NCBI GenBank assembly: GCA_004554585.1
Contig: SFLH01000005.1
Location: 55,263 to 119,262, forward strand
Length of the DNA stretch: 64,000 nt
Reading direction: 5' to 3'
Origin: Clostridiales bacterium
GTDB taxonomy: Bacteria; Bacillota; Clostridia; Oscillospirales; Oscillospiraceae
Program-made: the position numbers and the translations under genes
In this document: positions 63,324 to 64,000 of the stretch, one piece after another
Position numbering within the stretch: the stretch's first letter is position 1
Layout of the letters: each line of letters opens with the position of its first letter
The notes under the pieces: generated by a model
What the model was told of the DNA's origin: nothing
What the model saw: the letters and a program-made list of their open reading frames with translations, nothing else
Databases searched by the model: none

Positions 63324-64000
63324 ATGAAGCCTGTTTATCCCGCAGCCAGAGAGCTGCCCTCTTATGAGAACCTGCTGCTCGAGATGGTCGAGCCCAACAT
63401 CCTGAAGGTCACCCTGAACAGACCCAAGGCTTACAACGCTCTGTCCCACGGTCTGGTTGAGGACCTGACCAACCTGGCCCAGTGGCTGGTTGACGAGTAC
63501 TACAACATCCGCGTCGTCCTGCTGTACGGCGGCGACGAGGCCAAGGGCTTCTGCGCTGGCCTGGACGTCAAGCAGGGTCTGACCGACTATGAGGAGACCG
63601 TCCCCGGTTTCTATCACTATCAGATCAAGCTGGGCGAGCTGGAGTGGTACATTGCTAAGACTCCCCAGCCCTGGATCACCCTGATCGACAACGTCTCCGC
63701 TGGCGGTGGCTTCTCTCTGGCTATGTGCTCCGACATCCGTATCTGCACCAAGACCGCTCGCTTCTCCTGCTTCTATGCTAACGTGGGCATCGGCGGCTGC
63801 GACATGTCCTCCTCCTACTTCCTGCCTCGTCTGATCGGCACCGGCCGTGCTTTCGAGATGATGCTGACCGGCAACTTCATCAGCGCTGACGAAGCTTGGA
63901 ACCTGGGCCTGGTGTCCAAGGTTGTTGAGGATCGTCCCGCTCTGATCCCCGCTGGCCTGGAGCTGGCTCGCGTTATCGCCGCCAAGGATCCCATGGCTGT
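63324..64000 (+). CDS. Enoyl-CoA hydratase/isomerase family protein, 3' end beyond window
   Basis: Open from ATG 63324 (GTGGAGGATTTTATC upstream) to the window end; 225 codons visible. Crotonase fold: VTLNRPKAYNALS, the oxyanion-hole loop GFCAGLDVKQG, DNVSAGGGFSLAMCSDIRIC and FLPRLIGTGRAFEMMLTG. The place of Glu144 in rat enoyl-CoA hydratase is non-acidic (FSCFYANVGIGG), while Glu164 (FEMM) and an Asp in GGCDMSSS are kept. It is therefore not a canonical crotonase and resembles the broad EchA/isomerase groups. The position after an acyl-CoA dehydrogenase suggests a role on enoyl-CoA, unproven. Codon use with many GCT/CGT codons suggests high expression. Confidence 0.88.
   Translation, partial: MKPVYPAARELPSYENLLLEMVEPNILKVTLNRPKAYNALSHGLVEDLTNLAQWLVDEYYNIRVVLLYGGDEAKGFCAGLDVKQGLTDYEETVPGFYHYQIKLGELEWYIAKTPQPWITLIDNVSAGGGFSLAMCSDIRICTKTARFSCFYANVGIGGCDMSSSYFLPRLIGTGRAFEMMLTGNFISADEAWNLGLVSKVVEDRPALIPAGLELARVIAAKDPMA

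Overview
This window comes from a GC-rich (roughly 60-65 percent), anaerobic, endospore-forming member of the Clostridia. It best fits the Oscillospirales gut bacteria (Flavonifractor, Intestinimonas, Lawsonibacter relatives), although the genus is an inference. The basis is the sporulation genes (spoIIE, spmA, spmB, an AbrB/SpoVT regulator), Firmicutes-type control (T-box leaders, a CIRCE operator), an anaerobic NTP-reductase activase, and butyryl-CoA pathway enzymes.

Layout. 1-9.0 kb: the end of an ABC exporter, a cysE-cysS operon behind a Cys T-box, an old-yellow-enzyme-type reductase, a small PH-like protein, an aldo/keto reductase and spoIIE. 9.0-9.9 kb is a gene-free block built of two inverted ~200 bp repeat copies. 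9.9-14.2 kb: pantothenate/CoA operon panG(DUF2520)-panB-panC-panD-coaBC. 14.5-16.2 kb: HD protein, sigma region 4-like protein, Zn-ribbon protein, then tRNA-Thr and tRNA-Tyr. 16.3-18.3 kb: a frameshifted SLC13-like permease and a cytidylate-kinase-like protein.

18.5-26.8 kb: an eight-gene operon for the whole shikimate pathway plus the Phe and Tyr branches, including an aroE-aroK fusion. It is preceded by an unannotated Phe/Tyr-rich leader peptide and attenuator. 27.5-35.0 kb: a nine-gene histidine operon, hisZ-G-D-C-B-H-A-F-IE. 35.3-38.0 kb: nrdG, Nudix, trmN6-like, rsmI. 38.0-41.8 kb: abrB, spmAB, recG.

41.9-43.5 kb is an AT-rich insert. It holds a PadR regulator, a membrane-anchored protein and a divergently transcribed secreted protein whose domain matches the membrane protein's outer domain. 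43.8-47.7 kb: two anchored hypotheticals, htpG behind two CIRCE-like elements, and a CarD-family regulator. 48-50.3 kb: flavodoxin behind two GTTAGC-N4-GCTAAC palindromes, and mgtE behind a long leader with a small open frame. 50.4-55.3 kb: Nim-like flavoprotein, Crp/Fnr regulator, small membrane protein, patatin plus hydratase pair, GtrA pair. 55.5-60.4 kb: leuA-C-D-B with a Leu T-box. 60.5-64 kb: 3-hydroxybutyryl-CoA dehydrogenase, divergent from butyryl-CoA-type dehydrogenase and a crotonase cut off by the window end.

Much of the window is amino acid and cofactor synthesis, each operon tightly overlapped and with its own sensor: T-box for Cys and Leu, a coding leader for Phe/Tyr. The best candidates for undescribed biology are the PadR/membrane/secreted-paralog island, the aromatic leader peptide, the mgtE leader ORF, the twin palindromes before flavodoxin, and the inverted repeat block. 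Promoter and terminator calls are by eye.
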